A DNA stretch of 64,000 bases from Micromonospora ferruginea (GTDB taxonomy: Bacteria > Actinomycetota > Actinomycetes > Mycobacteriales > Micromonosporaceae): NCBI RefSeq assembly GCF_013694245.2, contig NZ_CP059322.2, forward strand, positions 3,107,001 through 3,171,000, in the 5' to 3' direction. The position numbers and the translations under genes were made by a program. The notes beneath the pieces were generated by a model. It was not told the DNA's origin. It searched no databases and saw only the letters and a list, made by a program, of their open reading frames with translations. Shown here piece by piece: positions 39,548 through 51,948 of this stretch; within the stretch, counting starts at the first letter, position 1, and the number at the start of each line of letters is the position of its first letter.

Positions 39548-39804
39548 GTCCGTCCCCTCTCCGTCCGGTCGTCGTCCTCGCCCAGCAGCCTAGTCGTACC
39601 GGCGGGCGCGTTTCGCCCGCACCGACCCCACCGGCCCCGTCGAGCACAGTGACAACATCCGATAAGCGCAGGCGGGACCTCGTACACCACATTCACAGCG
39701 CGTACCCGTACACTCTGGCGGGCGTGTGGCGTGGCGCACCCCGGTTCCGGCGGCGGGCAGCGCCCGGACGCCGGCCACGATCAGGCAGAGGAAGGGGAGC
39801 ACCT

Positions 39805-40656
39805 GTGGCTTCCAGCAGGGACCGGCAGCGCAAACTGGCGCGCGCCAAGCTCGACCGGCAACTCGCCCGGCGGGCCGCGTCCGCGAAGCGTCGCCGGCAG
39901 ATCCAGGCCGGGGTGGGCGCCGCGGTGGTGCTCGCGCTGATCGTCGCCGGTTCGGCCTGGGCGCTCGGCGCGTTCGACTCGGAGCCGAAGAAGCAGGCCG
40001 CCGAGGACACCTGCCTCTGGACCCCGCAGGACGGCGCCGGGAACGCCAACGTCAAGGACGTCGGCACCCCCGCCACCAAGGACCTGCCCACCTCGGGCAC
40101 CCGGCCGATGACGGTCACCACCAACCAGGGCGGGCCGATCACCGTCGACCTGGACCTGGCCGCCGCCCCGTGCGGCGGCGCGAGCCTCGCCCACCTGGCG
40201 AGCCGGTCGTTCTACAACGACACCAAGTGCCACGAGATCACCGCCGAGGGCGCGCTGCGCTGCGGCGACCCGAGTGGCACCGGGATCGGCGGCCCGACCT
40301 ACTCGTTCTACGACGAGAACGTCCCCACCGCGCCCGAGCCCAGCCCGTCGGCCTCGCCGGCGCCGGGACAGCCGCCGGCGTACCCGAAGGGCACGGTCGC
40401 CCTGGTCGGCAACCCGCCGGGCAGCAACGGCAGCCAGTTCCTGATCTTCTTCAAGGACTTCAACCCGGCCAAACCGGCCTACAGCGTGGTCGGCAAGGTC
40501 ACCGGCGGGCTGGACGTGGTGGAGAAGATCGGCGCCCTGCCGACCGTGGACAACGGCAGCGGCGCCAAGGTCAAGCCGAAGACGGACGTGGTGATCCAGA
40601 GCCTCACCGTCGGCGAGCCGAAGACCGCGCCGGCGGCCAGCCCCAGCGCCGGTTGA
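39805..40656 (+). CDS. Membrane-anchored cyclophilin-type protein lacking the catalytic Arg
   Basis: 283 residues: basic N-terminus, transmembrane helix (GVGAAVVLALIVAGSAWALG), then an extracellular cyclophilin fold. Recognisable parts are GGPITVDLDLAAAPC, NDTKCHEIT, GNPPGSNGSQFLIFF and AYSVVGKVTGGLDVV. In cyclophilins the active Arg follows the His of the CHR motif; here it is CHEI, with Glu, while the next gene keeps CHRL. It may be a non-catalytic chaperone. A Ser/Pro-rich insert follows. GTG start with GGAAGGGGAGC upstream. Confidence 0.88.
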   Translation: MASSRDRQRKLARAKLDRQLARRAASAKRRRQIQAGVGAAVVLALIVAGSAWALGAFDSEPKKQAAEDTCLWTPQDGAGNANVKDVGTPATKDLPTSGTRPMTVTTNQGGPITVDLDLAAAPCGGASLAHLASRSFYNDTKCHEITAEGALRCGDPSGTGIGGPTYSFYDENVPTAPEPSPSASPAPGQPPAYPKGTVALVGNPPGSNGSQFLIFFKDFNPAKPAYSVVGKVTGGLDVVEKIGALPTVDNGSGAKVKPKTDVVIQSLTVGEPKTAPAASPSAG

Positions 40657-40718
40657 TCCACCGTTGACTCGGCGGCGCGCGGCGTCGCCCCCCGATACAC
40701 AGCAGCTGAGGAGTGAGC

Positions 40719-41555
40719 GTGACCTCCACGAGAGACCGCCAGCGGGCGGCGGCGCGGGCCCGGCTCGAACGGGAGATGGCCGAGCGGTCCGGCAAGGCCC
40801 GCAAGCGCCGGCAGACGCAGGCGATCGTCGGCGCCGCGGCCGTGCTGGTGCTCGTGGTGGCCGGCACGATCTGGCTCGCCACGTCGCTCGGCGGTGACGA
40901 CGACAAGAAGCAGGCCGGGGCCGGCGCCGGGTTCGCCCAGTGCGCCTACACCGAGGTGCCGAAGCAGGGCCGCCCGGCGCAGATCAAGGACGTCGGGCTG
41001 CCGCCGGCGCAGCAGGCGAACAAGGGCAGCCAGACGATGACGATCGACACCAACCTGGGGCCGATCACCGCCAAGCTCGACCGGGCCGCGGTGCCCTGCA
41101 CCGCGGGCAGCTTCACCCACCTGGCCGGCAAGGGCTTCTTCGACAACACCAAGTGCCACCGGCTGGTCACCGAGGGCATCAAGGTGTTGCAGTGCGGCGA
41201 CCCGAGCGCGACCGGCAAGGGCTGGCGGGACACCGACGGCACCGGCGGGCCGAGCTACAACCTGGCCGAGGAGAACCTGCCCACCAACAAGCGTCCGCCG
41301 TACCCGGAGGGCGTCATCGCGATGGCCAACTCCGGCCAGCCCGGCAGCACCGGCAGCCAGTTCTTCATCGTGTACGGCGACTCCCAGCTCGACCCGAACT
41401 ACACGGTGCTGGGCACCATCACCGCCGGCATGGACGTGGTGAAGCAGGTCGCCGCGGCCGGTGACGACGGCGCCTTCGCCAAGCAGGCAGGCGGTGGTCA
41501 CCCGAAGAAGGAGATCACCATGACCAAGGTGAGCATGAGCCCGATCGAGGGCTGA
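40719..41555 (+). CDS. Membrane-anchored cyclophilin-type peptidyl-prolyl isomerase
   Basis: 278 residues, paralogue of the preceding gene. N-terminal RxRQR-rich basic part, one transmembrane helix (IVGAAAVLVLVVAGTIWLA), then the cyclophilin domain with TNLGPITAKLDRAAVPC, KCHRLVTEG (active-site Arg retained), GSTGSQFFIVYGDSQL and NYTVLGTITAGMD. Probably folds secreted proteins outside the membrane. GTG at 40719 is preferred over GTG at 40713, which overlaps the GAGGAG ribosome-binding site. 62 bp after the first paralogue: a tandem duplication. Confidence 0.92.
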   Translation: MTSTRDRQRAAARARLEREMAERSGKARKRRQTQAIVGAAAVLVLVVAGTIWLATSLGGDDDKKQAGAGAGFAQCAYTEVPKQGRPAQIKDVGLPPAQQANKGSQTMTIDTNLGPITAKLDRAAVPCTAGSFTHLAGKGFFDNTKCHRLVTEGIKVLQCGDPSATGKGWRDTDGTGGPSYNLAEENLPTNKRPPYPEGVIAMANSGQPGSTGSQFFIVYGDSQLDPNYTVLGTITAGMDVVKQVAAAGDDGAFAKQAGGGHPKKEITMTKVSMSPIEG

Positions 41556-41566
41556 CCTGGTTCACC

Positions 41567-41603
41567 GAGAAACGCCCGCCGGTCGATCCGGCGGGCGTTT
41601 CTC
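41567..41603. terminator. Convergent terminator between cyclophilin gene and relA
   Basis: Perfect 16-bp arms GAGAAACGCCCGCCGG and complement with a 5-nt loop. On the plus strand the downstream arm contains GTTTCTC. It sits 11 nt after the cyclophilin stop and 10 nt past the relA stop. Confidence 0.9.
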
Positions 41604-41613
41604 GTAGGCGCTC

Positions 41614-44079
<2,466 letters not shown>

Positions 44080-44309
44080 CGGCCTCCTCACCGTTCGCCG
44101 GGATGCGCCGGCCGTCCGGCCGACGTCTGGTCCAACCGACCCGGGGGCCGGTGTTGTTCCGCGCCGGTCACCGGGGCTGCGCCCCGGCGGCTCCGCCGCC
44201 TGCCGACGGTCACCCGCCCGGTCAGGCAAAGGGCAATGCTACCCGTACGCAGGGTACGCCACCGCTCCGCCGGACGGTCCGTGCCGACGAACCGGACCGG
44301 CGGCCGGGG

Positions 44310-44888
44310 TCAAACGGTCAACAGGGCATGGACCGGACGCGGGGCGAGGCGCTCCCGGCCCTTGAGGAAGCCCAGTTCCAGCAGCACGGTGAACCCGGAG
44401 ACCGTGCCGCCGGCCCGTTCCACCAGGTCGAGCGTGGCCTCGGCGGTGCCGCCGGTGGCGAGCACGTCGTCAAGCACCAGCACCCGATGCCCGGCGGTGA
44501 ACGCGTCCTGGTGGACCTCAAGCGTCGCCTCGCCGTATTCCAGGGCGTAGGAGGCCGCGTGGGTCGCGCGGGGCAGCTTGCCGGCCTTGCGCACCGGCAC
44601 CACGCCGACGCCGGTGGCGTAGGCCACCGCCGCCGCCAGCACGAACCCGCGCGCCTCGATGCCGGCGACCACGTCGAACGACTCCGGCCCGTGGTACGCG
44701 ATGATCCCGTCGATGACCTCACGGAACGCGACCCCGTCGGCGAAGAGCGGCATCAGGTCCTTGAACATGACCCCCGGCTTGGGGAAGTCCGGCACGTCCA
44801 GCAGCCGGCTGGCGACCAGTTGGGCGACCTCCGGGCCGCTGTCTCCGCGTACGCCGGTGGTGTGGGTCTCCGTCACGGTGCGTCCCAT
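44310..44888 (-). CDS. apt: Adenine phosphoribosyltransferase
   Basis: Salvages adenine to AMP. 192 residues: DVPDFPKPGVMFKDLMPLF, VAGIEARGFVLAAAVA and the PRPP loop VLVLDDVLATGGTAEA. ATG at 44888 has GAGG only a few bases upstream; the GTG five codons later is an alternative. It lies between secF and relA, the classic secD-secF-apt-relA arrangement. A strong hairpin occupies its leader (44904-44949). Confidence 0.93.
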   Translation of the reverse strand: MGRTVTETHTTGVRGDSGPEVAQLVASRLLDVPDFPKPGVMFKDLMPLFADGVAFREVIDGIIAYHGPESFDVVAGIEARGFVLAAAVAYATGVGVVPVRKAGKLPRATHAASYALEYGEATLEVHQDAFTAGHRVLVLDDVLATGGTAEATLDLVERAGGTVSGFTVLLELGFLKGRERLAPRPVHALLTV

Positions 44889-44903
44889 GTCCTCTCGAAA
44901 CGA

Positions 44904-44949
44904 CGACGGCGTCCGTCATGCCGTGGCAACAGCATGACGGACGCCGTCG
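44904..44949 (-). terminator. 18-bp hairpin between secF and apt
   Basis: Perfect arms CGACGGCGTCCGTCATGC and complement with a 10-nt loop, 24 nt past the secF stop. The downstream sequence is GTCGTTTCG and the apt start is only about 15 nt away, so it could also act as a leader hairpin affecting apt. Confidence 0.75.
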
Positions 44950-44973
44950 GATCGATTCCGTCCGGGCCGGTGG

Positions 44974-46161
44974 TCAGCGGCGCTTCGCGCCGCCCGGCCG
45001 GTTGCCCCCGCCACCACCGGGGCGACCGCCCCGGGCGCCGCTGGGACGCTTGCCGGTCGGCCGTGCGCCGACCTTCGGTGCGACGCCGGCGAGCGCTCCG
45101 TCCGGGTCGACCGGCTGGTCGCCGGTCGGCGCCGGGCGCGGCGCGCCCTTCGGGGTGACCTCGCCCCGGGCGGCGGCCGCCCGGCGGGCGAGCACCCGCT
45201 TGTTGTGCGCGCTGATCCGCGGGTCCTGGTTCTTCAGCAACACCAGCAGCGGCGTGGCCAGCAGGATCGAGGTCAGGAACGCCACCGCCATACCGACGAA
45301 GAGCACCAGGCCGAGGTCCTTCAGGGTGCCGGCGCCGAGCAGGCCGGCGCCGATGAAGAGCAGACCACCGACCGGGAGCAGCGCCACCACCGACGTGTTC
45401 AGCGAGCGCATGAGGCTCTGGTTGAGCGCCAGGTTGGACGCCTCGCCGTAGGTGAGGTTGTTGTTCGCGGTGATGCCGCGCGTGTTCTCCTGCACCTTGT
45501 CGAAGACCACCACCACGTCGTAGAGCGCGAAGCCCAGGATGGTGAGGAAGCCGATGATCGTCGACGGGGTGACCTCGAAGCCGACCAGCGAGTAGATGCC
45601 GGAGGTGAGGATCAGGTTGGTGAGCAGCGAGATGATCGCGGCGACCGCCATCCGCCACTCGAAGCGCAGCACCAGGTAGACCGACACCACGGCGAGGAAG
45701 ATCAGCAGACCGAGGAACGCCCGCGAGGTGACCTGGCTGCCCCAGGCCTCGGAGACCTGGCTGCCGCTGATCTGGTCGGCCTGGATGCCGAACTCCTGCG
45801 CCATCGCGGTCTTGGCGGCGTTGGCCTGCTCGGCGGTGAGCTGCCCGGTGCGCATCTCGTAGTACTCGCCACTGGTGCCGCCGACCTTCTGCGCGCTGAC
45901 CACCTCGACGCCGGGCGCCTCGGCGGCGAGCGCGTCGTCGACGACCGTCTCGGCCCGGTCCAGCGTGCCGACGCTGGCCGGCACCTGGAACGAGTTGCCG
46001 CCGGCGAACTCGATGCCGAGCTTGAAGCCGTTGAGCGCGAAGCTCAGCACCGCGATCAGCACCAGCGCGCCGGCCACGCCGAACCACACCTTGCGCTTGC
46101 CGACGATGTTGAGATCGGCCTCGCCCCGGTAGAGCCGGGCGGCCAGACCACTCTTCGCCAT
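44974..46161 (-). CDS. secF: Protein translocase subunit SecF
   Basis: 395 residues with six predicted membrane helices; works with SecD to drive protein export. Motifs: GIEFAGGNSFQVP after helix 1 and the helix-4 region TIIGFLTILGFALYDVVVVFD. The C-terminal cytoplasmic tail is basic and Gly/Pro-rich. ATG at 46161 (MAKSGLAARLYRG) with GGAGG upstream; it starts one base past the secD stop. Confidence 0.95.
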   Translation of the reverse strand: MAKSGLAARLYRGEADLNIVGKRKVWFGVAGALVLIAVLSFALNGFKLGIEFAGGNSFQVPASVGTLDRAETVVDDALAAEAPGVEVVSAQKVGGTSGEYYEMRTGQLTAEQANAAKTAMAQEFGIQADQISGSQVSEAWGSQVTSRAFLGLLIFLAVVSVYLVLRFEWRMAVAAIISLLTNLILTSGIYSLVGFEVTPSTIIGFLTILGFALYDVVVVFDKVQENTRGITANNNLTYGEASNLALNQSLMRSLNTSVVALLPVGGLLFIGAGLLGAGTLKDLGLVLFVGMAVAFLTSILLATPLLVLLKNQDPRISAHNKRVLARRAAAARGEVTPKGAPRPAPTGDQPVDPDGALAGVAPKVGARPTGKRPSGARGGRPGGGGGNRPGGAKRR

Positions 46162-46162
46162 C

Positions 46163-48070
46163 TCAGGCCTCCTTGACACGCGGGTTGCGGGCGGTGCCCG
46201 ACTCGGCCGACCGGGCCGGCAGCGCCCGACCCAGACCGCTGACCCGCGGCGACAGGAACGCCCGGGTGCGGGCGAACATCGTCATGATCGGGTGGCGGAA
46301 CAGGAACACGACGACCAGGTCCAGCACGGTCGCCAGGCCGAGCGCGAAGGCGAAGCCCTTCACCGCGCCGACCGAGACGATGTAGAGCACCACGGCCGAC
46401 ATCAGCGTGATGGCGTTCGCCGAGATGATCGTCCGGCGGGCCCGGATCCAGGCCCGCGGCACCGCGCTGCGCGGACTGCGGCCCTCGCGGATCTCGTCCT
46501 TCAGTCGTTCGAAGTAGATGACGAACGAGTCCGCCGCCACACCGAGCGAGACGATCATGCCGGCGATGCCGGCGAGCGTCAGCGTGAAGCCGATCGACCG
46601 GCCGAGCACCACCAGCGCGCCGAAGACCAGCAGCGCGGAGAGCACCAGGCTGAGGAAGATGACCGAGCCGAGCAGCCGGTAGTAGAAGAACGAGTAGATG
46701 ATGACCAGCAGCATGCCGATGCCGGCCGCCAGCAGACCCGCCTTGAGGTGGCTGTCGCCGAGCGTCGCGGTGACGTTCTGCTGCTCCTGCGGCACGAACG
46801 TCACCGGCAGCGCGCCGTAGCGGAGCTGGCTGGCCAGCGCGTTCGCCGACTTGTTGTCGAAGCTGCCGGTGATCTGCGAGTCACCGGTCAGCACGCCCTG
46901 GATCTCCGGCGAGGAGACGATCTCGTTGTCCAGCACCACCGCGACCCGGCACTTGCCGTCCTGGCCGAGCGCGCTCTGGTCGCAGGCCTGACCCTCGTTG
47001 TTGAACGACTCGCGGGTCAGCGCGGTCCACTTCTCCTGGCCCTTGCCGGTGAAGTTGAGGCTGACCACCCAGGAGCTGGTCTGGTCGAGCTGGGCGGAGG
47101 CGTTCTTGACGTCGGTGCCCTCGACCTTGGCCACGTCGAGCAGGTTCTTCGCGCCGGCCTCGCAGGCCACCGCCTTCTGCTTCGGGTCCTTGATCGAGGC
47201 GGGCGGCCGCTTGTCGAGCTGGGCGCAGGTGATGGTGGGGACGTTGAACTGCATCTCCACCGGCAGCACCGCGATCTCCTGCGGGGAGAGCGTGCCGAAC
47301 GGCTTGAGCTTGTCGGCCAGCGACGGGTCGGCGGTCAGGTCGGCCGGGGCCTGCAGGCCGGAGGCGGCGGCCCACGCGGCGGGGCCCACCTTCTTCTGCA
47401 CGGCCTGCCGCTGCTGCTCGATGCTCTGCGGCACCGGCTCGGCGCTGGCGCTCGGCGCGGCGGCGCTCGGCGAGGCCGACGGGGTCGGCGTGGCGCTGGC
47501 GCTCGGCGCCGGGGCCATCCCGCCCTGGCCGCCGGCGCTCGGCGACGCGGAGACCTTGGCGCTCGCGCTCGGCTTCGGCGACGCGCTGCCGGACGGCTTC
47601 GGCGAGGCGCTGCCGGACGGGGCCGCGGAGGCGCTGGGGCTCGGCGCCGGCGCGGCGGCCGCGCCGCTGCCGTCGGTGGCCTTGAGCACCTTGCGGAAGC
47701 GCAGCTCGGCCGCGCTGCCGACGTCGGTCAGGTCGCGGTTCTGGCCGGGCAGGGAGATGACGATGTTGCGGTTGCCCTCGGTGACCACCTCCGCCTCGGC
47801 CACGCCGTAGGCGTTGACCCGGCTCTCGATGATCTGCCGCGCCTCTTCGAGGTTGGCCGAGGTCGGCGGCTTGCCGTCCACCGTGTTGGTGGCCTCGAGC
47901 GTCAGCCGGGTGCCGCCGATGAGGTCCAGGCCGAGCCGGGGCTCCAGCCGGTCCTTCCAGCCACCGCTGGCACCGCCCGAGAAGAACACCAAAAGATAGA
48001 GGACGACGAAGATGAACCCGAGCACGGCGAGCTGCCGTCCGGGGCGCATCTGTCCCTGAGGTGGTGCCAC
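46163..48070 (-). CDS. secD: Protein translocase subunit SecD with Ser/Pro/Ala-rich insert
   Basis: 635 residues, larger than the usual 530-600 of the actinomycete family. Opening motif LGLDLIGGTRLTLEA follows helix 1; the extracytoplasmic P1 domain is interrupted near residues 135-215 by a Ser/Pro/Ala-rich insert (PSASAAPSGSASPKP repeats); helices 2-6 contain TLTLAGIAGMIVSLGVAADSF. GTG at 48070, weak ribosome-binding site. Followed by secF with a 1-nt gap. Confidence 0.95.
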   Translation of the reverse strand: MAPPQGQMRPGRQLAVLGFIFVVLYLLVFFSGGASGGWKDRLEPRLGLDLIGGTRLTLEATNTVDGKPPTSANLEEARQIIESRVNAYGVAEAEVVTEGNRNIVISLPGQNRDLTDVGSAAELRFRKVLKATDGSGAAAAPAPSPSASAAPSGSASPKPSGSASPKPSASAKVSASPSAGGQGGMAPAPSASATPTPSASPSAAAPSASAEPVPQSIEQQRQAVQKKVGPAAWAAASGLQAPADLTADPSLADKLKPFGTLSPQEIAVLPVEMQFNVPTITCAQLDKRPPASIKDPKQKAVACEAGAKNLLDVAKVEGTDVKNASAQLDQTSSWVVSLNFTGKGQEKWTALTRESFNNEGQACDQSALGQDGKCRVAVVLDNEIVSSPEIQGVLTGDSQITGSFDNKSANALASQLRYGALPVTFVPQEQQNVTATLGDSHLKAGLLAAGIGMLLVIIYSFFYYRLLGSVIFLSLVLSALLVFGALVVLGRSIGFTLTLAGIAGMIVSLGVAADSFVIYFERLKDEIREGRSPRSAVPRAWIRARRTIISANAITLMSAVVLYIVSVGAVKGFAFALGLATVLDLVVVFLFRHPIMTMFARTRAFLSPRVSGLGRALPARSAESGTARNPRVKEA

Positions 48071-48295
48071 GGCTGTCCTGTCTCCCTGTACGGTCGCGCC
48101 GCTTCCACGGCGGCGACACCTGTCGGGCCGGGGGTGTCCGCCCGACTGCTCCGGCTTGGCCGGCGCCGGTCACCGGCACGCCGGCCCGGACGCGACGCGG
48201 GGGCGTCGCGCGGGCCCGGCCGCGTGCCGGCGTCGGATGCCGGCCCAACTATCCACTTGTGGGGGTGATTCCGCTGCCCCGTCCGGGGCGGGTGG

Positions 48296-48640
48296 TCACT
48301 CCTTGACCGGTTCGACTTCCTCGCTGATGGTCTCCGCCTCGGGCGCCTCGGCCCGCTTGACCACGCGGGCCACGGCGGGACGCGCGTAGCGGGTCTGCAC
48401 GCCCGGGGCGACCTCGAGCAGGACCGTGTCGTCCTCGACCACGGTGACCGTGCCGTGCAGGCCGCCGATGGTGACCACCTCGTCGCCGGGGGCGAGCGCG
48501 GACTGCATCTGCTCCGCCTCGCGGCGGCGCTTCTGCTGCGGACGGATCATCATGAAGTACATGACGACGAAGAGCAGAGCGATCATGAGGATCGGCGTCA
48601 GACCGCCGGCTCCCCCGCCACTCGCTGCTGCGTAAAGCAC
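48296..48640 (-). CDS. yajC: Preprotein translocase subunit YajC
   Basis: 114 residues: short N-terminus, one transmembrane helix (ILMIALLFVVMYFMMIRPQQK), then GDEVVTIGGLHGTV and a short acidic tail. Associates with SecDF. GTG at 48640 with GGAAGG upstream. The following 225 bp to secD (48071-48295) hold no gene or clear signal. Confidence 0.93.
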   Translation of the reverse strand: MLYAAASGGGAGGLTPILMIALLFVVMYFMMIRPQQKRRREAEQMQSALAPGDEVVTIGGLHGTVTVVEDDTVLLEVAPGVQTRYARPAVARVVKRAEAPEAETISEEVEPVKE

Positions 48641-48778
48641 GGTGTCGACCTTCCGGTTGGCCTCCGCCGACCCCTGAGGGCGCCGCAGCGGAGGCGGATT
48701 CTCACGTCCTGTACAGACCGCGGCGAAGTCTAGTCGCTGCTCCTGAGAAGACCGAATGCGGCACAGATCACGAACGGA

Positions 48779-49843
48779 TCACGGCGTGTCGGGCTGCGTC
48801 GAGAACAGATCGGGTCCCCGGGAGGGATCCGCACCAAATGTACCATTCGGGGGCGTACGGCCCAGATGGTGCCAGGCGGCCTCGGTCGCCACCCGGCCCC
48901 GGGGCGTCCGCGCCAGCAGCCCGGCCCGGACCAGGAACGGCTCGCAGACCTCCTCGACCGTGTCCGGCTGCTCCCCCACCGCCACCGCGAGGGTGGAGAC
49001 ACCGACCGGGCCACCGCGGAACGAGTCGACGAGCGCCTTCAGCACCGCCCGGTCCAGCCGGTCCAGGCCCAGCGCGTCCACGTCGTAGACGGTGAGCGCG
49101 GCCCGGGCGGTCTCCAGGTTGACCACCCCGTCGGCGCGCACCTCGGCGTAGTCGCGGACCCGGCGCAGCAGCCGGTTGGCGATCCGGGGCGTGCCCCGGG
49201 ACCGGCCGGCGACCTCCGCCGCGCCCTCCGGGGTGATCGGCACGCCGAGGATCCGGGCGGAGCGGTGCAGCAGCGTCTCCAGGTCGGCCGGGGAGTAGAA
49301 GTCGAGGTGCGCGACGAAGCCGAACCGGTCGCGCATCGGCCCGGTCAGCAGGCCGGACCGGGTGGTGGCGCCGACCAGCGTGAACGGCTCCACGTCGAGC
49401 GGGATGGCGGTCGCACCGGGACCCTTGCCCACCACCACGTCGACCCGGAAGTCCTCCATCGCGCTGTAGAGCAGCTCCTCGGCCGGCTTGGCGATCCGGT
49501 GGATCTCGTCGATGAAGAGCACGTCGCCCTCGGCCAGGCTGGTCAGGATCGCGGCCAGGTCGCCGGAGCGCTCGATCGCCGGCCCGCTGGTCACCCGGAT
49601 CCCGGTGCCCAGCTCCGCGGCCACGATGTTGGCCAAGGTCGTCTTCCCGAGGCCGGGCGGCCCCGACAGGAGGATGTGGTCCGGCGGGGAGCCGCGCCGC
49701 ATCGCGCCCTGCAACAGCAGGTCGAGCTGGTCGCGGACCCGGTGCTGGGCGATGAACTCACCGAGCCGCTTCGGCCGGACGCTGGCCTCCGCGTCCAGTT
49801 CGGCGTCGCTGACGTACGCCGAGACGAGGTTGTCCCCACTCAT
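48779..49843 (-). CDS. ruvB: Holliday junction helicase motor RuvB
   Basis: 354 residues: AAA+ with [12 protein letters not shown] (Walker A), [10 protein letters not shown] (Walker B), [22 protein letters not shown] (sensor 1 / Arg finger region) and a C-terminal winged helix ([13 protein letters not shown]). ATG at 49843 overlaps the ruvA stop by 4 nt (ATGA). The N-terminus reads [22 protein letters not shown]. Confidence 0.96.
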   Translation of the reverse strand: MSGDNLVSAYVSDAELDAEASVRPKRLGEFIAQHRVRDQLDLLLQGAMRRGSPPDHILLSGPPGLGKTTLANIVAAELGTGIRVTSGPAIERSGDLAAILTSLAEGDVLFIDEIHRIAKPAEELLYSAMEDFRVDVVVGKGPGATAIPLDVEPFTLVGATTRSGLLTGPMRDRFGFVAHLDFYSPADLETLLHRSARILGVPITPEGAAEVAGRSRGTPRIANRLLRRVRDYAEVRADGVVNLETARAALTVYDVDALGLDRLDRAVLKALVDSFRGGPVGVSTLAVAVGEQPDTVEEVCEPFLVRAGLLARTPRGRVATEAAWHHLGRTPPNGTFGADPSRGPDLFSTQPDTP

Positions 49844-50442
49844 CGGGTGCGACCCAGGAGGCGGATCGCCTGCTTGAGCAGAACCGGCACCGGCGGGGTC
49901 TCCCCGTCGACGGTCTCGGCGACCGCGGCGACCGCCTGCTCCGCCTGCGCGGCCGACCAACCGAGCCCAACCAGGGCCTGGCGCACCTGCTCCGGCCAGG
50001 CGCCCGCGGTCACCCCGCCCGCGCCGTCCGGGCCGATCGCCACCGGGCCGACCCGGTCCCGCAGCTCCAGCACGAGCCGCTCGGCGCCCTTCTTGCCGAT
50101 GCCGGGCACCCGGGTCAGCGCGGCGGTGTCGGCGTTGGCGATGGCCTTGCGGACGGCGTCCGGGGTGTGCACGGCGAGCACCGCCTGGGCCAGCCGGGGA
50201 CCGACCCCGCTGGCGGTCTGCAACAGCTCGAAGAGCTGCTTGGCGTCGTCGTCGGCGAAGCCGTAGAGGGTGAGTGAGTCCTCCCGGACCACCAGGCTGG
50301 TGGCGAGCCGGGCCGGCTGGCCGACCCGCAGGTCGGCGATGGTGCCGGGGGCGCACTGCACGGCCAGGCCGATGCCGCCCACCTCCACCACGGCGTGGTC
50401 CGGACCGGTCGCGGTCACCGTGCCGCGCACACTCGCGATCAT
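49840..50442 (-). CDS. ruvA: Holliday junction DNA-binding protein RuvA
   Basis: 200 residues: N-terminal OB-fold ([29 protein letters not shown]), two helix-hairpin-helix motifs ([31 protein letters not shown]) and a C-terminal RuvB-binding helix bundle. Overlaps ruvC and ruvB by 4 nt each (ATGA), so ruvCAB is tightly coupled. Confidence 0.96.
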   Translation of the reverse strand: MIASVRGTVTATGPDHAVVEVGGIGLAVQCAPGTIADLRVGQPARLATSLVVREDSLTLYGFADDDAKQLFELLQTASGVGPRLAQAVLAVHTPDAVRKAIANADTAALTRVPGIGKKGAERLVLELRDRVGPVAIGPDGAGGVTAGAWPEQVRQALVGLGWSAAQAEQAVAAVAETVDGETPPVPVLLKQAIRLLGRTR

Positions 50443-50969
50443 CGTCGCGCCCCTCCTCGTCGGGCCTGGTCGGCCGCGGCGGCCAGCTTGGACCGGGTGC
50501 CGCCGCGCCAGACGTGACAGATGGCCAGCGCCAGCGCGTCAGCGGCGTCCGCCGGCTTGGGCGGCTCCGCCAGCCGCAGCAACCGGGTGACCATGGTGGT
50601 CATCTGCTTCTTGTCGGCCTGGCCCGAGCCGGTCACCGCCGCCTTCACCTCGCTCGGCGTGTAGGTGGTCACCGGCAGCCCGGCGCGCGCGCCGGCCAGC
50701 ACCGCCACGCCGCTGGCCTGCGCGGTGCCCATCACGGTACGGACGTTGTGCTGGCTGAACACCCGCTCCACCGCGACCGCGTCCGGCCGGTGCTCGGCGA
50801 CCAGGTCGGTCAGCGAGCGGTCCAGGTGCAGCAGGCGCAACGGCAGCTCGTCGGCGGGATCGGTGTAGACGACGTAGTAGGCGACCAGGGTGCACGGGCG
50901 GCCCGGCACGCCCTCGACCACGCCGACCCCGCACCGGGTCAGCCCCGGGTCGACGCCCAGCACGCGCAC
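50439..50969 (-). CDS. ruvC: Holliday junction resolvase RuvC
   Basis: 176 residues of RNase H-fold: catalytic Asp7 in [10 protein letters not shown], Glu in [10 protein letters not shown], and the acidic pair in [12 protein letters not shown]. Start GTG at 50969 with GAGGAGG upstream. It heads the ruvC-ruvA-ruvB operon. Confidence 0.95.
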   Translation of the reverse strand: MRVLGVDPGLTRCGVGVVEGVPGRPCTLVAYYVVYTDPADELPLRLLHLDRSLTDLVAEHRPDAVAVERVFSQHNVRTVMGTAQASGVAVLAGARAGLPVTTYTPSEVKAAVTGSGQADKKQMTTMVTRLLRLAEPPKPADAADALALAICHVWRGGTRSKLAAAADQARRGGARR

Positions 50970-51151
50970 GCCGCCTCCTCCCCGAGCCGCCAGCAGTACG
51001 TGTGTTCGACACACCCTACCGATGCCGCCGGGCGGCCGGACGGGCGGACACGCCGGGGACGATCGGCGCGACCCGCACCACACACCGAAGCGGTCGAGTA
51101 TGTGTCGCCGCCCCATGTGCCCGGGGCCACACGCCTCGTAACTTCTGCGCC

Positions 51152-51934
51152 ATGACGGCAGAACCCGTGGCGGTCCCCCACGTCGTACACGTCGACCTCT
51201 CCGGTCGCCATGCCCTGGTGACCGGTGGTGGCAGTGGCATCGGACGGGCCTGCGCCCTGCGCCTGGCGGCGGCCGGCGCCTCGGTCGTGGTGCTGGACCG
51301 CAACGTGGAGGCGGCCAAGGCCGTGGCCGCCGAGGCGGGCGGCCGGGCCGAGGGGATCGACCTGGCCGACCCGGAGGCGGTGGACCGCCTCGACGTGGAC
51401 GCCGACATCGTGGTCAACAACGCCGGGTTGCAGCACGTCGCGCCGGTGCAGGACTTCCCGGTCGAGCGGTTCGAGTACATCCAGCGGGTGATGGTGGAGG
51501 CGCCGTTCCTGCTCATCCGCCGGGCGCTGCCCCGGATGTACGCCAACGGCTGGGGTCGCATCGTCAACATCTCCTCGGTGCACGGGCTGCGCGCCTCGCC
51601 GTTCAAGGCGGCGTACGTCTCGGCGAAGCACGCGCTGGAGGGCCTGTCCAAGGTGGTGGCGCTGGAGGGCGCCGCGCACGGGGTGACGGCCAACTGCATC
51701 AACCCGGCGTACGTGCGGACCGCGCTGGTGGAGAGCCAGATCGCCGACCAGGCGGCCAGTCACGGCATCGGCGAGGACGAGGTGATCGAGAAGATCATGC
51801 TGGCCCGGGCGGCGATCAAGCGGCTGATCGAGCCGGAGGAGGTGGCCGAGCTGGTGGCGTACCTGTGCGCCCCGCCGGCCGCGTTCCTCACCGGCGCCTC
51901 GATCGCCCTCGACGGGGGCTGGACGGCGAACTAG
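51152..51934 (+). CDS. 3-hydroxybutyrate dehydrogenase (SDR)
   Basis: 260 residues: Rossmann loop [10 protein letters not shown] (31-40), NNAGLQH, the catalytic Ser (NISSVHG) and Tyr-X3-Lys ([10 protein letters not shown]). Segments [12 protein letters not shown] and GWTAN at the very end are typical of bacterial D-3-hydroxybutyrate dehydrogenases of ketone-body/PHB metabolism. ATG at 51152. The stop overlaps a possible GTG start of the next gene (TAGTG), so the two are probably co-transcribed. Confidence 0.85.
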   Translation: MTAEPVAVPHVVHVDLSGRHALVTGGGSGIGRACALRLAAAGASVVVLDRNVEAAKAVAAEAGGRAEGIDLADPEAVDRLDVDADIVVNNAGLQHVAPVQDFPVERFEYIQRVMVEAPFLLIRRALPRMYANGWGRIVNISSVHGLRASPFKAAYVSAKHALEGLSKVVALEGAAHGVTANCINPAYVRTALVESQIADQAASHGIGEDEVIEKIMLARAAIKRLIEPEEVAELVAYLCAPPAAFLTGASIALDGGWTAN

Positions 51935-51948
51935 TGGCGCCGCGCACA

